DNA of 64,000 nucleotides. Origin: Alteribacter populi. Lineage in GTDB: Bacteria; Bacillota; Bacilli; Bacillales; Salisediminibacteriaceae. The notes below the pieces were generated by a model. That model searched no databases. It was not told the origin of the DNA and was given only the letters and a program-made list of their open reading frames with translations. Location of the stretch: the NCBI RefSeq assembly GCF_002352765.1, contig NZ_KZ293963.1, forward strand, positions 1 to 64,000, given 5' to 3'. Position 1 is the first letter of the stretch. Every line of letters starts with the position of its first letter. The translations under genes and the position numbers were made by a program. Of the stretch, positions 61,684 through 64,000 are shown piece by piece.

Positions 61684-63192
61684 GTGAACAAAAAGCGGCC
61701 GAATACTGTAAGTCCAGATCCGGATTTGCCACCTCCTATTGACCCTGACAGAATGATCGCTATGATTCGTTATGGACTTCCACCAAGGTTAACAAAAAAA
61801 AGAGTTACAATTTTAGGAGCAGGAATGGCAGGTCTAGTTGCAGGATCTTTGTTAAAAGAGGCAGGTCACCAGGTTACCATTCTTGAAGCTAATACAAGGG
61901 TCGGGGGGAGAGTGCATACCATTCGTGAGCCGTTTACACAAGGTAACTATTTTGACGCTGGCGCTATGCGAATTCCAATTCAGCATCGATTAGCTTTTGA
62001 ATATATTAATAAGTTTAAGCTTCGGACTCAACCCTTTATAGGAAGTACCATAAATGACCTGATTTACGTCAATGGTATTTTAACAAGGCGCTATATTTAT
62101 GAAGAGGATCCAGCGATATTAGACTTTCCTTTATATGGTGATGAGGTGAATTTGACCGCTCTAGAACTTCTTCAGTCAGCTATTCGTCCCTTTGCTATGC
62201 TCTTTGAATACGCAACAGAACAAGAAAAGGAAGATTTAATACAGCACTTTGACCGTTATTCAATCGGGAGTTATTTGCGGGAAAATCCTATTGGAAGATC
62301 GCTCTCACCTGCAGCTATTCATAAAATTAGGGTGTTACTTGGTATAGAAGGGTTTCCGGAATTATCGTTTATTGATTTGTACCTAAATATAGTGGGAGTT
62401 TTATTTGATGTAAATACTAGGTATTACGAGATTGTAGGTGGCAATGATCGGCTTCCGAAAGCCTTTCTTCCGCAATTGGATGATGAAATTTTGTATGGAC
62501 AAAAAGTAAGAAGGATTGTTCAAAACGATAATGGGATAGATGTTGTAACTACTGACGACATGAATGGACAAGTGCAGACTTTCTCCTCTGATGTGGTTAT
62601 AACAACTATACCTTTTTCGATGTTTAGGTTTATAGATGTGGATCCTTATCATTCATTTTCATACTTAAAGTGGAAAACAATACGTGATTTGCATTATGTA
62701 ACCTCAGTTAAAGTCGGCATCGAATTTTCGAATAAGTTTTGGGAAGAGGCTGGATTATTAGGAGGCAGTTTAGTGACAGACTACCCTAATCAGTTTACCT
62801 ATTATCCGAGCCGAGACATAGGAGAGCCCGGACCTGGGGTTGTAAAAGCAAGCTATAGCTGGGGGGATGCTGCTTCCATTTGGGAAGCAATGTCTGAAGA
62901 AGAAAGAATACAACAAGCGTTAAAGTATTTAGCACACGTCCATGGCGATCAGGTGTATGAAACGTTTATGGTAGGTCAGTCTTTTAGCTGGGGGGAAAAC
63001 CCTTTTTCAGGAGGGTGTTTTGCGATGTATAAACCGTTCCAAGCATCTGAGTTTCCGAGTGTCATTCAAAGACCTGAACAAAGAGTGCACTTTGCTGGGG
63101 AACACACATCATTGCATCATGCCTGGATTGAAGGCGCGATCGAATCAGGTATACGATCGGCTATGGAAGTGAATGATTTAGACTGGGAATAA
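61684..63192 (+). CDS. Flavin-containing amine oxidase (L-amino-acid oxidase-like), copy 2
   Basis: 502 residues, clearly paralogous to the enzyme at 43291 over its whole length. It has ILGAGMAGLVAGSLLKEAG, ANTRVGGRVHTIREPFTQGN and the terminal HFAGEHTSLHHAWIEGAIES for FAD binding. Between the copies FDAGAMRIP, GIEGFPE and GGNDxLPK are identical, so substrate class is probably shared. GTG 61684 follows AAAGGGGCGATATC. It stands alone, without the insertion-sequence remnants that bound copy 1. Confidence 0.87.
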   Translation: MNKKRPNTVSPDPDLPPPIDPDRMIAMIRYGLPPRLTKKRVTILGAGMAGLVAGSLLKEAGHQVTILEANTRVGGRVHTIREPFTQGNYFDAGAMRIPIQHRLAFEYINKFKLRTQPFIGSTINDLIYVNGILTRRYIYEEDPAILDFPLYGDEVNLTALELLQSAIRPFAMLFEYATEQEKEDLIQHFDRYSIGSYLRENPIGRSLSPAAIHKIRVLLGIEGFPELSFIDLYLNIVGVLFDVNTRYYEIVGGNDRLPKAFLPQLDDEILYGQKVRRIVQNDNGIDVVTTDDMNGQVQTFSSDVVITTIPFSMFRFIDVDPYHSFSYLKWKTIRDLHYVTSVKVGIEFSNKFWEEAGLLGGSLVTDYPNQFTYYPSRDIGEPGPGVVKASYSWGDAASIWEAMSEEERIQQALKYLAHVHGDQVYETFMVGQSFSWGENPFSGGCFAMYKPFQASEFPSVIQRPEQRVHFAGEHTSLHHAWIEGAIESGIRSAMEVNDLDWE

Positions 63193-63261
63193 CTATAGTG
63201 GGAGTTCAAAAAAGAGTATAAAAAGAGCGGATTAGGTCGAGGTGGCAAAGCCTTCGAGCAC

Positions 63262-63759
63262 TGACTCTGAAGTTGTTGAATTGGGAAAGGTTGGCTTCAT
63301 TCATGACATAGGGAAGATGAAAGTTCACAATATATCTTAAATAAAAACGAGTCCTTAACCGGAGAAAAATTTCGAGAAGTCCAGAAACATCCCATTTATC
63401 GCAAGGAAATATTAGAGCAGGTGGAGGGTGTCAGTGAGAACATTATTAATGGAGCCCATCTCTATCATGAAAGACTGGACGGGACTGGGTGGTACCCATT
63501 TGGACAAACGGAAGAGGCGACTTCTTTTCAAGCACAAATCTTAGCCGTCGCCGATACATACGATGCTATTTCATCAGATCGGGTTTACCGCGAGAAGTTT
63601 TCTCCTTTTGAAGCTATAAAAGAGCTCGTGAATGAAGTTTATGCTGGCAAATTACATGGTAGAATTGTTTTTCCCTTTGTTCAACAAATCATCAATGGCT
63701 ATATGAACCGACAAGTTAGAATGACGAATGGAGCAGTAGGAACGCTCTCTGCAAATTGA
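63262..63759 (+). pseudogene. Decayed HD-GYP/HDIG-domain gene
   Basis: The frame reading VGFIHDIGKMKVHN carries the HD motif, then breaks; a +1 shift near 63340 continues with NKNESLTGEKFREVQKHP, then NGAHLYHERLDGTGWYPFG and ADTYDAISSDRVYREKFSP. The family degrades cyclic di-GMP. The 5' part, including any sensor, is missing, and His and Asp metal ligands are split between frames. The residual frame 63421-63759 is not a functional gene. Confidence 0.75.
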
Positions 63760-63797
63760 AGAGGTTTTGTTAGATGAACAAACAAAAGTAGGCAACA

Positions 63798-63837
63798 TAA
63801 AAACAGACTAGGGAGTAGTTTCCTAGTCTGTTTGTTT
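63798..63837. terminator. Terminator-like hairpin
   Basis: AAACAGACTAGG pairs with CCTAGTCTGTTT around GAGTAGTTT; TGTTT follows. It may serve the decayed gene or the gene entering from the right. Confidence 0.75.
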
Positions 63838-63945
63838 CTTACCGGATAAAAGTATAGAGTGACAGCTACTGTCAAATCGCTCGTCCAAGGGAAAACATTC
63901 TTGAGACTTATAAACATGCGGTGGAAGATAACCCTTTATTATTAT

Positions 63946-64000
63946 TTATTTTTCTTCGTTACCTAGAACACGGTTAACACGCTTTCGCAGCATTTTCATA
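63946..64000 (-). CDS. C-terminal end of a minus-strand gene (partial, doubtful)
   Basis: The last 55 bases read on the minus strand as KMLRKRVNRVLGNEEK followed by TAA. A ribosome binding site is not visible because the window ends, so this may be the tail of a longer gene or a chance frame. Confidence 0.3.
   Translation of the reverse strand, partial: MKMLRKRVNRVLGNEEK

Overview
The window comes from a low-GC, endospore-forming member of the Bacillaceae. The evidence is a split sigK gene, a gerA/gerB/gerC-type germinant receptor operon, T-box and SAM riboswitches, AAGGAGG-type ribosome binding sites, and many Bacillus-type palindromic intergenic repeats. Secreted proteins and lipoproteins are rich in Asp and Glu, which suggests a halophilic or alkaliphilic lineage; that is inference only.

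Layout. 1-2884: the edge of an IS110-family element inserted in a palindromic repeat, a DHA2-type MFS exporter, a CoA-pyrophosphatase-like NUDIX enzyme and an HPr-like protein without the phosphorylatable His. 2887-10996: an S9 peptidase, then an alpha-glucoside unit (LacI-type repressor, CUT1 ABC importer without its ATPase, GH13 oligo-1,6-glucosidase) with three LacI/CcpA-like operators. 11024-13640: a repeat array built on a decayed insertion sequence and interrupted by a complete IS110-family element. 13728-17231: a frameshifted PRC-barrel gene, an orphan metal-binding lipoprotein and a dicarboxylate/glutamate symporter. 18094-21076: a secreted M6-like metalloprotease followed by a PrsA foldase.

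21389-37515 is the most notable part. sigK is split after codon 115 by a 15.4-kb sigK intervening (skin) element bounded by an ATG core at 21734 and 37129. It encodes the SpoIVCA-type serine recombinase. Instead of phage genes it carries a catabolic cargo: an AEC transporter, a PrpR-N regulator, a DapA-family aldolase, an iron alcohol dehydrogenase, a DUF1537 acid-sugar kinase, an SDR, a sialidase-fold protein, a complete TRAP transporter and PdxA2. The kinase and PdxA2 pair points to four-carbon acid-sugar (threonate/erythronate-type) breakdown to DHAP. Excision would restore a 243-codon sigK.

38108-45697: a phosphodiesterase lipoprotein with a C-terminal domain resembling YhcN/YlaJ spore proteins, small hypothetical genes, and a flavin amine oxidase lying between two inverted insertion-sequence remnants, with a truncated HIT gene and a VOC gene plus its decayed paralogue. 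45747-48310: thrS behind two tandem T-box leaders. 48568: a Gln/Glu-rich repeat protein. 49648-53407: a SAM riboswitch followed by organosulfur genes (FMN monooxygenase, MetQ-like lipoprotein, acyl-CoA-dehydrogenase-like enzyme). 54092-57826: a germinant receptor operon (minus strand). 57987-64000: lipoate ligase, a DUF2642 protein, a frameshifted manganese catalase, deoD, a second flavin amine oxidase and an HD-GYP remnant.

Several genes are broken by single-base changes (PRC-barrel, Mn catalase, HD-GYP, one VOC gene). All family assignments were made by reading the sequence; no database search was run.
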